Assembly: GCF_963924675.1 (NCBI RefSeq)
Contig: NC_089239.1
Span: 5,941,001 to 6,005,000 of the forward strand
DNA length: 64,000 nucleotides
DNA from: Phocoena phocoena
Lineage: Eukaryota; Chordata; Mammalia; Artiodactyla; Phocoenidae
Direction of reading: 5' to 3'
The notes under the pieces were generated by a model. That model saw only the letters and a list, made by a program, of their open reading frames with translations. It ran no database searches and was not told the origin of the DNA. Position numbers and translations under genes: made by a program. Of this stretch, positions 43,601 through 54,812 are shown in pieces. Position 1 is the first letter of the stretch. Each line of letters starts with the position of its first letter.

Positions 43601-44830
43601 TTTGTATGGAAACAGGAAAGACCCTGAATGGCCAAAGCAATCTTGAGAAAGAAAAACAAAGCTGGAGGAATCAGGCTCCCTGACTTCAGACTATACTACA
43701 AAGCTACAGTCATCAAAACAGTGTGGTACTGGTACAAGAACAGATATATAGATCAATAGAACAGGATAGAAAGTCCAGAAATAAATCCACACACTTATGT
43801 TCACCTAATCTACAACAAACGAGGCAAGAATATACAGTGGAGAGAGTCTCTTCAATAAGTGGTGCTGAGAAAGCTGGACAGCTACATGTAAAAGAATGAA
43901 ATTAGAACACACCCAAACACCATACACAAAAGTAAACTCAAAATGTATTAAAGACCTAAATATAAGGCTGGATACTATAAAACTTTTGAGAAAAACATAG
44001 GGAGAACACTCTCTGACATAAATCGCAGAAAGATCTTTTTCAATCCACATCCTAGAGTAATGGAAATAAAAACAAAAATAAACAAATGGGACCTAATTAA
44101 ACTTAAAAGCTTTTGCACAGCAAAGGAAATGGTAAACAAAAGTAAAAGACAACCCTCAGAATGGGAGAAAATATTTGTAAATGAAGCCACCAACAACGGA
44201 TTAATCTCTAAAATATACAAACAGCTCAGGCAGCTCAATATCAGAAAAAAAAAAACCCAATCAAAAAATGGGTGGAAGATCTAAATAGACATTTCTCCAA
44301 AGAAGACATACAGATGGTTAAAAAGCACATGAAGAGATGCTCAATATCAGTAATTATTATAGATATACAAATCAAAACTACAATGAGGTATCACCACACA
44401 CAGGTCAAAATGGCCATCATCAAAAATCTACAAACAATAAGTGCTGGAGAGGGTCTGGAGAAAAGGGAACCCTCCTACACTGTTGGTGGGAATGAAAACT
44501 GGTACAGCCACTACGGAGAACAGTATGGAGGTTCCTTTAAAAACTGAAAATAGAGCTACCATATGATCCGGCAATACCAGTCCTGGGCATATATCTGGAG
44601 AAAACCATAATTCAAAAAGATACATGCACCCCAATGTTCACTGCAGCATACTATTCACAATAGCCAATAGCCAGGACATGGAAGCAACCTAAATGTCCAT
44701 CAACAGAGGAATGGATAAAGAAGATGTGGTACATATATACAATGGAATATTACTCAGCCATAAAAAAGAACAAAATAATGTCATTTCCAGCAACAAAGAT
44801 GGAACCTAGAGATTGTCATACTGAGTGAAG
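40671..44830 (+). pseudogene. L1 copy B ORF2, interrupted by RPL39 pseudogene
   Basis: The ATG at 40671 opens the endonuclease, broken by stops and small deletions. The RT part before the insertion ends at about 42006 ([10 protein letters not shown]) and resumes after 42462 (ggaccagatgacttcacagg). Open pieces are 42585-42893 ([19 protein letters not shown]) and 42890-43627 with [15 protein letters not shown] [13 protein letters not shown] and [12 protein letters not shown] at about 43160. The C-terminal part shifts frames several times and ends near 44830. Confidence 0.9.
42007..42450 (+). pseudogene. RPL39: RPL39 processed pseudogene
   Basis: RPL39 is a 51-residue protein of the large cytosolic ribosomal subunit. 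The copy starts with 5'UTR-like pyrimidine-rich sequence, ATG at 42091 ([16 protein letters not shown]), and ends NGKIR-type sequence as [22 protein letters not shown] and TAA at 42243-42245. The reading region is 155 bp instead of 156: one base is lost in the AAA/AAG run at about 42130-42142, shifting the frame. It has no introns, has an aataaa signal at about 42415 and a poly(A) at about 42441-42450. The target-site duplication aaaaatcttcc(a/g)aca lies at about 41992-42006 and 42446-42461. These are hallmarks of L1-mediated retrocopying. Confidence 0.96.
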
Positions 44831-45222
44831 TGGGTCAGACACAGAAAGACAAATGTCATATGATATCACTTATATATGGAAGAGGTTACAAATGAATTTA
44901 TCTACAAAACAGAAATAGAGTTACAGATGTAGAAAATAAACTTATGGTTTCCAGGGGGTAAGGGGCAAGGGAGGGATAAACTGGAAGATTGGGACAGACA
45001 TATACACACTACTATATATAAAGTAGATAACGAATAAGGACCTACTGAATAGCACAAGGAACTCTACTCCATACTCTGTAATAGCACATATGGGAAAAGA
45101 ATCTAAAAAAGAGTAGATATACATATACGTATAACAGATTCACTCTACAGTACACGTGAAACTAACAGAATGCTGTAAATCAACTACACTCCAATAAAAA
45201 TTTTTGAAAAGTTTAAATAAAT

Positions 45223-46210
45223 AAAAATAAAAGTTAAATCAAAACCTCAGAGAAAAATAGGAAAATATGTGGATGACTTTGGAGTAGGCAAATACTTCTT
45301 AGAAAAACTATAGAAAAAATTTGATGAACTAAACTTCTTCAAAATTAAAGTTTTCTTATCAAAAAGCACCATTAAAAATGTACATGGGAAACTGCATATT
45401 GGGAAAAAAATACAATACTTATATCTTAAAATGCATTTGAATATAGAATGTATAAATTACACATATAAATAATAAAAAGGCAAAAACCCAATTAAAAACG
45501 GGCAAAGATGTGAATGAACACTACAAACGGAAAATATATATATTCCATATATCATATATGTAATCAATAAGCACCAAATAATGTGCTCAACATCTTTGAT
45601 ATCAATCATGATAGCAATGCATATTAAAGCCAGAATCAACTACCATTTTACAACCAATACAATGACTAAAATTAAAAAGACTCACAACATCAAATGTCAC
45701 CAAGAACATGGAGCAACTGAAGTTCTCATGTTGCCGGTAGAGATAAGAAGTAGTATAATGACTTTAGAAAACAGTGAGCAGGTTTCTCATTAAATTAAGC
45801 ATACAGCTACTCTTAAGACAGCAGTTCCACTCCAAAAGCTTTACTCAGGAGAAACAGAAACATATATTTACAAAAAGACTTATATATGAAGCCTCATAAC
45901 ACCTCTATTCATAATAGAAAAAAAACCTAGAAACAATCCAAATGTCTATAAATATGAGAATGTAAAAACCATCTGTAGAATACTCATATGATGAAATACT
46001 TCATTTATATGAAGTTCAAGAACAGGTAAAATTAACATATGATAATAGGAAAGATAACCATTATTGCCTTAAAGGAACTGACTGAAAAGAGATAGAAAGG
46101 AACTTACTGAGCTGATGAAAATTTTCTACTCTTTAACTGAAGTGAGGATTACATCAAAATATACACTTCAGATCTATGAAGTTCACTTTACATAATTATA
46201 TCCCAATTTT
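45223..46210 (+). mobile_element. older L1, right part of the host element split by copy B
   Basis: It continues the element of 37200-37783: 'aaaacctcagagaaaaatag', 'gactttggagtaggcaaata', then 'aaaaagcaccattaaaaatg', the ORF2 end ('acaccaaataatgtgctcaa') and 3' sequence. Decayed, no open frame. Confidence 0.7.
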
Positions 46211-46214
46211 TAGA

Positions 46215-47165
46215 AGTTCATGGTTAATGCTGCTAGTAGTAACATGATATCTGAAAGGTAAATCCATATCCACATTATGTCTCTATTCCAATGAGAGGAA
46301 ATTGCTGCCCTTTATGTGTTGGGAGAGATCTAATGTCATCAAGTTGGCTCAGTGGCTGGCCAGTCTGTCACAGCACTGTGCTATATCAGAATCTGAATTT
46401 TGGCCCATTGCTGTTGACTTAGCCCATGGCTGTTAACCAAGCAACAAAAGTAATCAGATGATCTTGCTGAGGGAAATTCTATTTTTGAACCCACACATTG
46501 TCTCCATCCCTGCAGCCATAAACTCTTTGTACATGGATTCGCTATGAAAGTACTAGGGTACCTGGGAAAAAATGCTAGCATTCACAGGACAGATAATGTT
46601 CTTTTTCTGATTATACATAGCCTCCTCTATGTGGCATGCCCTGGGTTGCACTTTACATGCAACACAAATATCTTCACATTCCCTGCTCTACCTGACAGGC
46701 ACAACCACACACACCTTCTCCAGAACTTCTTGTTATCAATTTTTTATTATTATTGTTTCAAGTCCTAATTCATTGCACATGATTAGTCACTGTCAAATAT
46801 CAAGACTGCCTCTGAATTTCTCTCGTTCGGACAAAGTAGGAAACCACACACACTGCTAGAATTCTACACAATAAGAGAATTTTCCTACATCATTTTTCAA
46901 AAACACCTCTGAGAGAGGTTATAATTATGCAGAGGGAATCCACTTCCAAATGGTGTCAAATACTGAGCAGACTCATCTGCACCAGGCCTTAATTTTTTCT
47001 TCCTCCAGCAACTAGTTATAGTAAACTTCCCATAAAGCCATAGAAATGCATTGAGACTCTCAGATTATTCAATAGAGGGGTTCTCAAACTAATATTTGAC
47101 AAGAATTAGCCAAGTTGCTAAGAGAGTAGATCTTAAATGTTCTCACCATGAAAAAGAAATGGTAA
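46215..47165. other. intron sequence, no gene seen
   Basis: Unique-looking intronic sequence. Short open frames at 46381-46581 (-) and 46544-46859 (+) have no motif or splice support. Confidence 0.45.
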
Positions 47166-47169
47166 TTAT

Positions 47170-47784
47170 GTGACATAACGGATGTTTAGCTAACACTATG
47201 GAGGTAACGATCCTGAAATATATAAAAGTACCAAATCAATACGCTGTACAACTAAAACTTACACAATGTTATATGCCAATTGTATCTCAATAAAGCAGGT
47301 GGTTGAGGAGACTTAAACTTACCTGAAACTACAAATCTACTAGAAGAAAACATAGGGAGAAAGCTCTTGGACACTAAACTGGACAAAAATAGATAAGTGG
47401 GACTGCATAAAACTAAAAAACTTCTCAGCAAAGGAAACAATCAACAAAGCAAAAATAAAACCTACAGAATGGGAGAAAATATTAGTAAACCATATATCTG
47501 ATAAGGGATTAATCTCCAAAATATATGTTACTCATACAGCTCAATAAAAAAGACAAATAATGAGATCTAAAAATAGCACAGGAGGGGCTTCCCTGGTGGC
47601 GCAGTGGTTGAGAGTCCGCCTGCCGATGCATGGGACATGGGTTCGTGCCCCGGTCCGGGAAGATCCCACGTGCCGCGGAGCGGCTAGGCCTGTGAGCCAC
47701 GGCCGCTGAGCCTGCGCGTCTGGAGCCTGTGCTCCGCAACAGGAGAGGCCACAGCGGTGAGAGGCCTGCGTACCGCAAAATGAA

Positions 47785-47819
<35 letters not shown>

Positions 47820-48285
47820 AAATAAAAATAGCACAGGACCTAAATGGACATTTCTTGAAATAAAAGACATACAAATGACCGTCAGATATGTGAAAAGGAG
47901 CTCAACATCACTAATCATCAGGGAAATGAAAATCAAAACCACAACTCACAGCTTTTAGGATAGCTGTCATCAAAAAGAAAAAGATAATAAGTATTAACAA
48001 GGATGTGGAGAAAAGGAAACTTTTATATACTGTTGGTGGGAATGAAATTGGTACAGCCATTATGGAAAACAGTAGACAGCCTTCTCAAGAATTTAAATGC
48101 ACTACCTTATGATCCAGTAAGCCTATTCCTGGGTATACATATGCAATGAGTATGTTAAGTAGATGACTGTGGCAATTACTTCACAACGTATATGTATATC
48201 ACAACATTACGTTGTACACCTTAAACATATTTTTCTCATTTATACCTTAATAAGCTCAAAAAAATAAAAATAGAGAGTTAAACAG
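47170..48285 (+). mobile_element. older L1 3' fragments, split by a CHR SINE
   Basis: 47200-47305 is an L1 3' end (gctgtacaactaaaacttac; aatgttatatgccaattgta). It is followed by an ORF2 C-terminal stretch (caaaatagataagtgggact style; gaatgggagaaaatattagt), the SINE, then ORF2 end and 3'UTR to about 48285 (acgttgtacaccttaaacat). No open frame. Confidence 0.75.
47584..47823 (+). mobile_element. CHR-1-type SINE with AATA tail and target-site duplication
   Basis: The head is gggcttccctggtggcgcag, with the usual middle and 'gcctgcgtaccgcaaaatga' end. The tail is an (aata)n microsatellite at 47780-47823, about ten units. A 15-bp duplication, aaaaatagcacagga, occurs at 47569-47583 and 47824-47838. 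It lies inside an older L1. Confidence 0.95.
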
Positions 48286-48373
48286 AATAAAGAATTTAAA
48301 TATATATAATTGTCCATTGTCTTGGTAATGTTAATAAAAATACTGAGCACCAACTACATAGATGTTACAATAC

Positions 48374-48572
48374 CTTTTCCATATATGCTCTCACAATGTG
48401 CATCAAGATCTTGGCAGCCTCCATCAAAACAAAAAGCTTTTCCTCCTTTACATTTGTGTCCATTGTGTATAGTTATATCAGCCGGACAGCTTCCTGAGCT
48501 TCCATTACAAACCTCAGAAACATCACATTCAGGATGCGCAGCGGGCCTACATACAGCACCTGCTTGCATAAG
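48374..48572 (-). CDS. ADAM32: ADAM32 exon: disintegrin C-terminal part and start of Cys-rich
   Basis: The acceptor is atttctattag|CTTATGC and the donor is GGAAAAG|GTATTG. The 66 codons plus one base read LMQAGAVCRPAAHPECDVSE, VCNGSSGSCP and so on, ending CQDLDAHCESIYGK. The disintegrin loop is visible as CRPAAHPECDVSEVCNG. Its tip tripeptide is ECD, the usual ADAM replacement for the RGD of snake-venom disintegrins and a candidate integrin-contact site. The CKGGKAFCFDGGC segment begins the Cys-rich domain. The exon lies just downstream of the L1 segment ending near 48285 and is intact. Confidence 0.95.
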
Positions 48573-48599
48573 CTAATAGAAATTAAAACATAAAAATTA

Positions 48600-49628
48600 A
48601 AGCATTATATATAAGGTTGTTGTGTTCATCAATATTTATTTTAAAATTGCTCTAATTCTATTTATAGTTTGATGATGTACTTATTCATTAATGTCTCTTA
48701 CTATCTTCTTGTTATAAAGCATTATGATAATCATATTGAAAAAAATTGAATGTTATCAACCAAAACAGGAGATAAGACATATGTACAAGGAAAAGGATAA
48801 CACAAATATGATATAATGAGAGCCCAAGTTTTGTTTGTGCTTTGGTAGAAGGGAGGAAAAGTAGCTTTTAGCTTGGGATAATTATTCCTTTGGGGCAAAA
48901 ATTATGAAATTTAGATAATTTCCAAATAAAATATACTTATTCAAACCATAGTTTTTAAGTATGGAATATCTGTAATTCTATGAAAATGTGAAACCTAAAT
49001 AACTGAGAATGAACAGTGGGAAACCAAAGAGTGATTAAAAGAGGCAGGTCAACTACTGAAGTCTTAGAAAAGAAGGAACCCAATTGTAATTTTTCTCCTG
49101 AATTATCCTATGGTTAATTAACACTTTCATGTATACTATTCTGAAATTTTATATAAAGAATCTTAACTGGGCATTTATCTCATACTTCTTAATTGATGAC
49201 TTCCAGTTCACACTAAAAAGATTATGGAGGTAAGAATTAACCACGATAAGATTCTAGGAGAAAAATAACATAAAACCACATCAGTCAAAGGATAGTGAAG
49301 AACACAGAACAGTGGCAGATTGTTCAATAGAGGGGTTCTCATGTGACGAATCTGTCACATATATGTTGGAAGAGCTGAAAAGTAAAACGGGACAGGAATC
49401 AACATCTTCACCATATAAGCTAAAATGTGACATTTAAGTCAAATGATCTTTGTATAACAAATTCATAGTTTAAATTTTGTGCTAACACGTAGCATTTGGA
49501 AAGTGTTACATCTAGTGAGTTTCATTATTTATGCGTTTATGGAAAATTGCTGTATCTTTCAGTTACATACTTACAGATACCCATCACAACCTAAAATATA
49601 ACTTTTATTCACAAAAATATAAATATTG
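48600..49628. other. intron sequence between two disintegrin exons
   Basis: Unique-looking AT-rich intron of ADAM32 between the exons at 48374-48572 and 50213-50305, outside the SINE. No gene or named repeat seen. Confidence 0.5.
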
Positions 49629-49630
49629 GG

Positions 49631-49841
49631 GGCTTCCCTGGTGGTGCAGTGGCTGAGAGTCCGCCTGCCGACACAGGGGACACGGGTTCGTGCCCCAGTC
49701 CGGGAAGATCCCACATGCCGCGGAGCGGCTGGGCCTGTGAGCCATGGCCGCTGAGCCTGCGCGTCCGGAGCCTGTGCTCCACAACGGGAGAGGCCACAAC
49801 AGTGAGAGGCCCGTGTACCGCCAGGAAAAAAAAAAAAAAAA
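49631..49841 (+). mobile_element. CHR-1-type SINE
   Basis: Head ggcttccctggtggtgcagt, middle 'catgccgcggagcggctggg', end 'cccgtgtaccgccagg' and a poly(A) of about 16. It sits in the short intron between two ADAM32 disintegrin exons. I found no clear target-site duplication. Confidence 0.93.
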
Positions 49842-50212
49842 TGGATAAAATAAATGAAAACAGTCCCTTTTAATGGTGATCTTCTGTATCAAAAAATTCT
49901 GTAATAGCTCTCAGTCAAGACTTAAAAACAGTAGGACATTTTAAAAATAGAATAAAGGAATTTTGTTGAACTAGAGTAAAAAAAAAAAGACTTATAAACA
50001 ATAGCATCATTAGGGAGAATAATGGCATTATAAGGAGGCCTCAACATCCAACTATAATTCATAAAATCAGAAACATCACGCTGAATTTAGTATTTTTTTC
50101 TTTACATGAAAGGTCATTTACTTTGACTTACAGCCAAGTGTCTATGTATTCTAAAGTATCCAAGACATAATTCACTATATACTTAGAAGATAGTAATAAA
50201 CTAAAATCTTAC

Positions 50213-50305
50213 TTGACAGTTGTTGCAGCATGATCCTCTATCACACTGTGTATTTGGTTTCAGCACACAAGTTTGAGGATTACAACAGCTATCAGGTCCA
50301 CATTG
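50213..50305 (-). CDS. ADAM32: ADAM32 exon: disintegrin domain core
   Basis: The acceptor is cattTATAG|CAATGTGG and the donor is TGTCAA|GTAAGA. The exon is exactly 31 codons in phase 0: QCGPDSCCNPQTCVLKPNTQ, then CDRGSCCNNCQ. The CGPxSCC...C.L....QC..G.CC..C cysteine framework is the disintegrin fold common to all ADAMs. It joins the exon at 63221-63398 (ending CDCGTEE) and the exon at 48572 without a frame change. A CHR SINE at 50653 lies about 350 bp upstream of its acceptor. Confidence 0.94.
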
Positions 50306-50539
50306 CTATAAATGAGTGGAAGGCACAAGTAAAAATATATCCTGGAAGTAATATAAACATTGTCAGGAGCTGTGCTTATTTTTTTATTTGTGGGGTAAAA
50401 ATATGCATGCTGTCAACATTTATAGAATTTTTCATCTCTAAACAATTACAATACTAAGGTGTCATTTTTACTTCAGGTCACAACAGAGTAACTGGTACCT
50501 TACTAATCCTTATTCAACTAGAAAACTGGGCAAAACATA

Positions 50540-51140
50540 TAAAACAACTTTTTAAAGAAATTGAATAATAGAACAGAGTGTAGAATGGTAGTTACCAGTG
50601 CCTGAAAGGTGAGAGGAAAGGGGAGATATTGATCAAAGGGTACAAACTTTCAGGGCTTCCCTGGTGGCGCAGTGGTTGAGAGTCCACCTGCCGATGCAGG
50701 GGATGAGGGTTCGTGCCCCGGTCCGGGAAGATCCCATGTGCCGCGGAGCGGCTGGGCCCATAGGCCATGGCCGCTGAGCCTGCGCGTCCGGAGCCTGTGC
50801 TCCACAACGGGAGAGGCCACAACAGTGAGAGGCCCCCACGTACCGCCAAAAAAGAAAAGAGGGTACAAACTTTCATTTATGAGATGAGTTATTTCTCAGG
50901 ATCTAATGTACAGCTTGATGACTATAGTTAACAATACTGTATTGCATACTTGAAACTTGCTAAGAAGTAGAAGTATTTTCACCAAACCAAAAAATGATAA
51001 CTGTGTGAGATGATGTATATGTAAACTGGTTTGATGCAGGAATCATCTCACAATGTGTACATATACGAAAACATCACATTGTATACCTGTACACCTTAAA
51101 TATATACAGTTTTTATTTGTTAATCATACCTCAGTAAAGC
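50540..51140 (+). mobile_element. L1 3'UTR split by a CHR SINE
   Basis: The left part (atggtagttaccagtgcctg; aggggagatattgatcaaag) and the right part (ctaatgtacagcttgatgac; attgtatacctgtacacctt) are continuous L1 3'UTR once the SINE and one duplication copy are removed. It starts about 235 bp upstream of the disintegrin exon acceptor at 50305. Confidence 0.75.
50653..50860 (+). mobile_element. CHR-1-type SINE with perfect target-site duplication
   Basis: Head gggcttccctggtggcgcag, end 'cccacgtaccgccaaaaaag'. A perfect 15-bp duplication gggtacaaactttca flanks it at 50638-50652 and 50861-50875, which together with the well preserved body suggests a fairly recent insertion into the L1 3'UTR. 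Confidence 0.96.
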
Positions 51141-51144
51141 TGGG

Positions 51145-51452
51145 GGAAAAAAGGGTGGGTAGAGTTTAGACCCACTGCAAAGTTAGAGAGAACAGTCTCC
51201 AAGACTGTCCTCATTTCTTTCACCAATCTCAAGTTCAGTGGATTCCCAAAACCACCCTCAGGTTTTATAATTTACTGGAAGAACTCACAGAACTCACTGA
51301 AAGCTGTTATACTCACAGTTATGGTTTATTATATGGAAAGGATACAAATTAAAATCAGTCAAGAGAAAAAGCACTGAGGACAGAATCCAGGAGAAGCATT
51401 AAACATGGAGCTTCTACTGTTTTTATGCCATGGAATCACAGCCATATTACTC
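51145..51452 (-). repeat. LTR-like interspersed repeat fragment
   Basis: Phrases 'gaagaactcacagaactcac', 'tatactcacagttatggttt' and 'gaaaggatacaaattaaaat' are like the antisense of an old mammalian ERVL/MaLR-type LTR. Only an LTR-like piece is visible, with no coding part. Assignment is uncertain. Confidence 0.45.
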
Positions 51453-51454
51453 TC

Positions 51455-52980
51455 CCAGCACTGATATGTGATGCTTCCTAACTCATTCTATGAGGTCAGT
51501 ATTAGCCTAATATCAAGCCCAGACAAAGTAAAATTACATATCAGTAGATCTCATCAATAAATCTACAGCTCAATCAATCAATAAATAGATCTCATAAACA
51601 TAGATGCAAAATTCCTCAACAAAAAATTAGGAAATTGAATCCAACAATGTGCAAAAATAATTATATACTACAACCAAATGGGATTTATCACAAGTATGCA
51701 AGGCTGGTTTATTATGCAAACATCCATTAATATAATCCATTATACTGACAGGCTGAAGAATAAAAATCAGTGACCATAAAAATTGCTGTAGAAAAAGCAC
51801 TTGACAAAATCCAAACTAACTTATACAAAAGGGTAGCAAACTAGGAATAGAGGGAACTTCTTCAATTTGGTAACATCTAGAAAAAAATCTGTGGCTAATA
51901 TCACAGTTATGGTGAGAAACTATAAGCTTTCCTCCTAAAAAAGAAACAAGGCAAGGATGCCCCCTCTCACCACTCCCTTCAGCATCTTACTGGAAGTCCT
52001 AGCTAATGCAATAAGACTAGAAAATGAAGTGAAAATATACAGGTGGGAAAGAAACAAAAACTATTTTTATCCATAGATTACATGACTGCCTATGTAAAGA
52101 AAATACCAAATAATTAGCCAAAGAACAATAACAATAAAAGCCTCCTGTGACTAATAAACAATTATAGCAAGGTTGCTGGAAGGTGTTTCCCTTTATATCA
52201 ACAATGTAAAATAAAAATTTGAAATAAAAAACACAATACCATTTGCATTAGCACCAAAACAATGAAGTACTTGGGAATAGTCCTAACAAAATTTTACAGG
52301 ATCAATATGAGAAAAACTACAAAACTTGATGAAGAAAATCAGAGAAGGTATAAATAAATGGAGAGATAGTCCATGTTCATGGATAGGAAGACTAAATATT
52401 GTTAAAATGTCAGTTCCTCACAACTTGATGTAGAGATTCAGTGCAATTACAATAAAAAAACCCAGCAATTATTTTGTGGACATAGTCAAACTGATTCTAA
52501 AGTTTATACGGAAAGGCAAACGACTCAGAGTAGACAACCTAATGCTGAGGAAGAGAAGGAAGAAGAAAAAGAAGAGGCAGAAGAGGAAGAGGAGGAAAAT
52601 TGAAGGACCAAAAATACCCAGCTTCAAAACTTAATAAAAACTATAATAGTGGCAGTGTAGTATGCACAAAAGGATAGACGAAGAGCTTAGAACAAAATGG
52701 AGACCCCAGAAACAGAACTACATAGAGATAACAAAACCTTTGTTAATGGAGTAAATGCAACTCAATGGAGAATTATCAATAAATGGTGTTGGAACAACTT
52801 GGGCATTCACAAGGAAAATAATGACTCTAGACACTGACCCTACACCTTTCTCACACACACACACACACAAAAATAATAACTCAAATGGGTCATAAGCCTA
52901 AAACGAAAATCCAAACTATAAAACTTCTAGGGGCTTAGATTTACAGGGGTAAATCTCCTCTTAAGTGCTCTTCCACAATA
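51455..52980 (+). mobile_element. decayed L1, RT to ORF2 C-terminus
   Basis: Ordered L1 phrases: 'tgcttcctaactcattctat', 'aaatgggatttatcacaagt', 'gatgccccctctcaccactc', 'tacttgggaatagtcctaac', and 'gatagtccatgttcatggat'. A purine-only stretch at about 52537-52600 (gaggaagagaaggaagaaga) replaces the usual sequence. Broken in all frames. Confidence 0.75.
52853..52871. repeat. short CA microsatellite
   Basis: A run of about nine CA units (acacacacacacacac) within the decayed L1. Confidence 0.8.
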
Positions 52981-52984
52981 AATA

Positions 52985-54473
52985 AATAGGAATAATACCA
53001 ATATTAAACAAATTCTTGCAGAAAGTAGGGGTAAGGGAGCAAGTTCCAACTCATTTTATGAGCCCAGAATTACCCTGACACCAAAACCAGAAGAAAAGAT
53101 TGCAAGAAAAGATAAAACTACAGACAATTCCCTTGTTAAAATAAGTGCCATAATCCTGAACAAAACACTGGCAAATTTTAAATTTATATATATACATATA
53201 AATTTATATATATTAAATAACCCAAGTGAGGCTAATTTCAGGACTGCATGATGGCTGGGTTAGCACTCAAAAACCAATGAATGAAATGTATCATATTAAT
53301 AACAGAATAAGTGCTTCCCTGGTGGCGCAGTGGTTGAGAGTCCGCCTGCCGATGCAGGGGACACGGGTTCATGCCCCGGTCTGGGAAGATCCCACATGCT
53401 GCGGAGAGGCTGAGCCCGTGAGCCACGGCCACTGAGCCTGCGCATCCAGAGCCTGTGCTCTGCAATGGGAGAGGCCACAACAGTGAGAGGCCCATGTACC
53501 ACACACACACAAAAATAATAATAAGAAGAAGAAGAATAGAATAAAAACAGAAAATTCATATGATCAGCTCAATAGACACAGAAATATTTGGCAATATTCA
53601 ACATTAATTCTTCATTAAAAATTCTCAGCTAACTAAGATTATACTTAATGGAGAGAAATTGAAAGCATTTCCCCTAAGATCAAGAACACGGCAATAACGC
53701 CCTCTCTCAATATGCCTATTCAGTTTAGTGCTGGAAGACCTAGCTAGAGCAATTAGTCAAGACAAAAAAAAAATTAAAGTCATCCAAATAAAAAGAGAAG
53801 TAAAACTGTGGTTATTTGCTGATGACATGATCCTACATACAGAAAATCTCAAAGAACCAGTCAAAAAACTTTGAATTAACCAATGATTTCAGTAAAGTGG
53901 CAAGATACAAAATCAACATACAGAAATCAATCACATTCCTTTACATTAATAATGAAGCATCTGACAGAGAAATTAAAAAAAAAAAACCATCCCATTCACA
54001 ATAGCATGAAAAACAATAAAATATTTAGGAATAATTTTAACCAAGAAAGTGAAAGATCTGCATAATGAAAACCACAAAACTCTGCTGAAGGAAATCAAAG
54101 AAGACATGAAGAAATGGAAAGATACCCCATGTTCATGGATTGGAAGAGTTAATATTGTTAAAATGGCTATAGTACCCAAAGCCACCTACAGATTCAACAT
54201 AATCCCTGTAAAAATGCCAAAGGTATTTCTCACAGTAATAGAGAAAACAATCCTAAAATTTGTGTGGAAACTCAAGACTCCAAATTGTGATTCTGAGAAG
54301 AAAAAAAAAAAAAAAAACTGGGGGTATCATGCTTCTGAATTTCAAAGTAAACTACAAAGCCATAGTAATAAAAACCATGTGTGTGTGAAAGCACAAAAGA
54401 TCCCCAACAGTCAAATCAATTTTGAGAAAGAAGAACAAAGCTGAAAGTATCACACTCCTTGATTTCAAATTAC
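52985..54473 (+). mobile_element. L1 fragment, RT region, split by a CHR SINE
   Basis: It restarts earlier in ORF2 (actcattttatgagcccaga; ataccaatattaaacaaatt) than the preceding fragment ends, so it is a separate copy. It passes the FADDM-equivalent 'ttatttgctgatgacatgat' at about 53813 and ORF2 54049-54444 ([20 protein letters not shown]). It is cut at 54473 by a Tigger-like element and resumes at 54813. Confidence 0.8.
53313..53515 (+). mobile_element. CHR-1-type SINE with CA-rich tail
   Basis: Head gcttccctggtggcgcagtg, end 'gcccatgtaccacacacaca'. The tail has become CA and AATA-like repeats. A weak duplication aacagaataa/aatagaataa is seen at 53301-53310 and 53535-53544. More mutated than the copies at 49631 and 50653 (catgctgcggagaggctgag), so older. 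Confidence 0.92.
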
Positions 54474-54812
54474 AGCTGGTCCTCCATATCTGTGGGTTCT
54501 CAATCCATGCATTCGACCAACCTTAGATTGAAAATATTCAGAAAAAAATCCAGAAAGTTCCAAAAAGCAAAACTTAAATTTGCTGCATTCTGGCAAACTA
54601 TTTACATAGCATTTACATTTTATTTACAACTATTTACATATCATTTACATTGTATTAGGTATTATAAGTAATCTAGAGATGATTTAAAGTATATGGGAGT
54701 ATGTGGGTAGGTTATATGGCATTTTATAAAAAGGATTTGAACATCCATGGATTTTGGTATACCTTAAGGGTCCTAGAACCAATCCCCTGTAGATATCAAG
54801 GGATGACTGTTT
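54474..54812. mobile_element. Tigger-like non-autonomous DNA transposon, nearly complete
   Basis: It starts after TA with cagctggtcctccatatctg and ends gatatcaagggatgactg. The ends are imperfect inverted repeats (reverse of the right end: cagtcatcccttgatatc). The middle has the characteristic 'tttacattgtattaggtatt' and 'ataagtaatctagagatgat'. It is inserted in L1 ORF2: gatttcaaatta before, tttcctacaaagctacagta after. TcMar elements duplicate TA; the right TA appears mutated to TT. Confidence 0.75.

Larger units (their letters stand above)
37785..45222 (+). mobile_element. near full-length L1 (copy B) with 5'UTR, ORF1, ORF2 and 3'UTR
   Basis: It begins 'ttcaaggtgaagatggtgga', an L1 5' start, with a 1.9-kb GC-rich 5'UTR, ORF1 at about 39694-40591, ORF2 from ATG 40671 to about 44830, and a 3'UTR ending 'ctacactccaataaaaattt' and an A-rich tail. 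Without the RPL39 insertion (42007-42450) it is about 7.0 kb. It lies in the 18.6-kb ADAM32 intron, antisense to it. A tentative duplication 'aaaagtta' flanks it, and both flanks belong to one older L1. Multiple frameshifts make it inactive. Confidence 0.92.
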
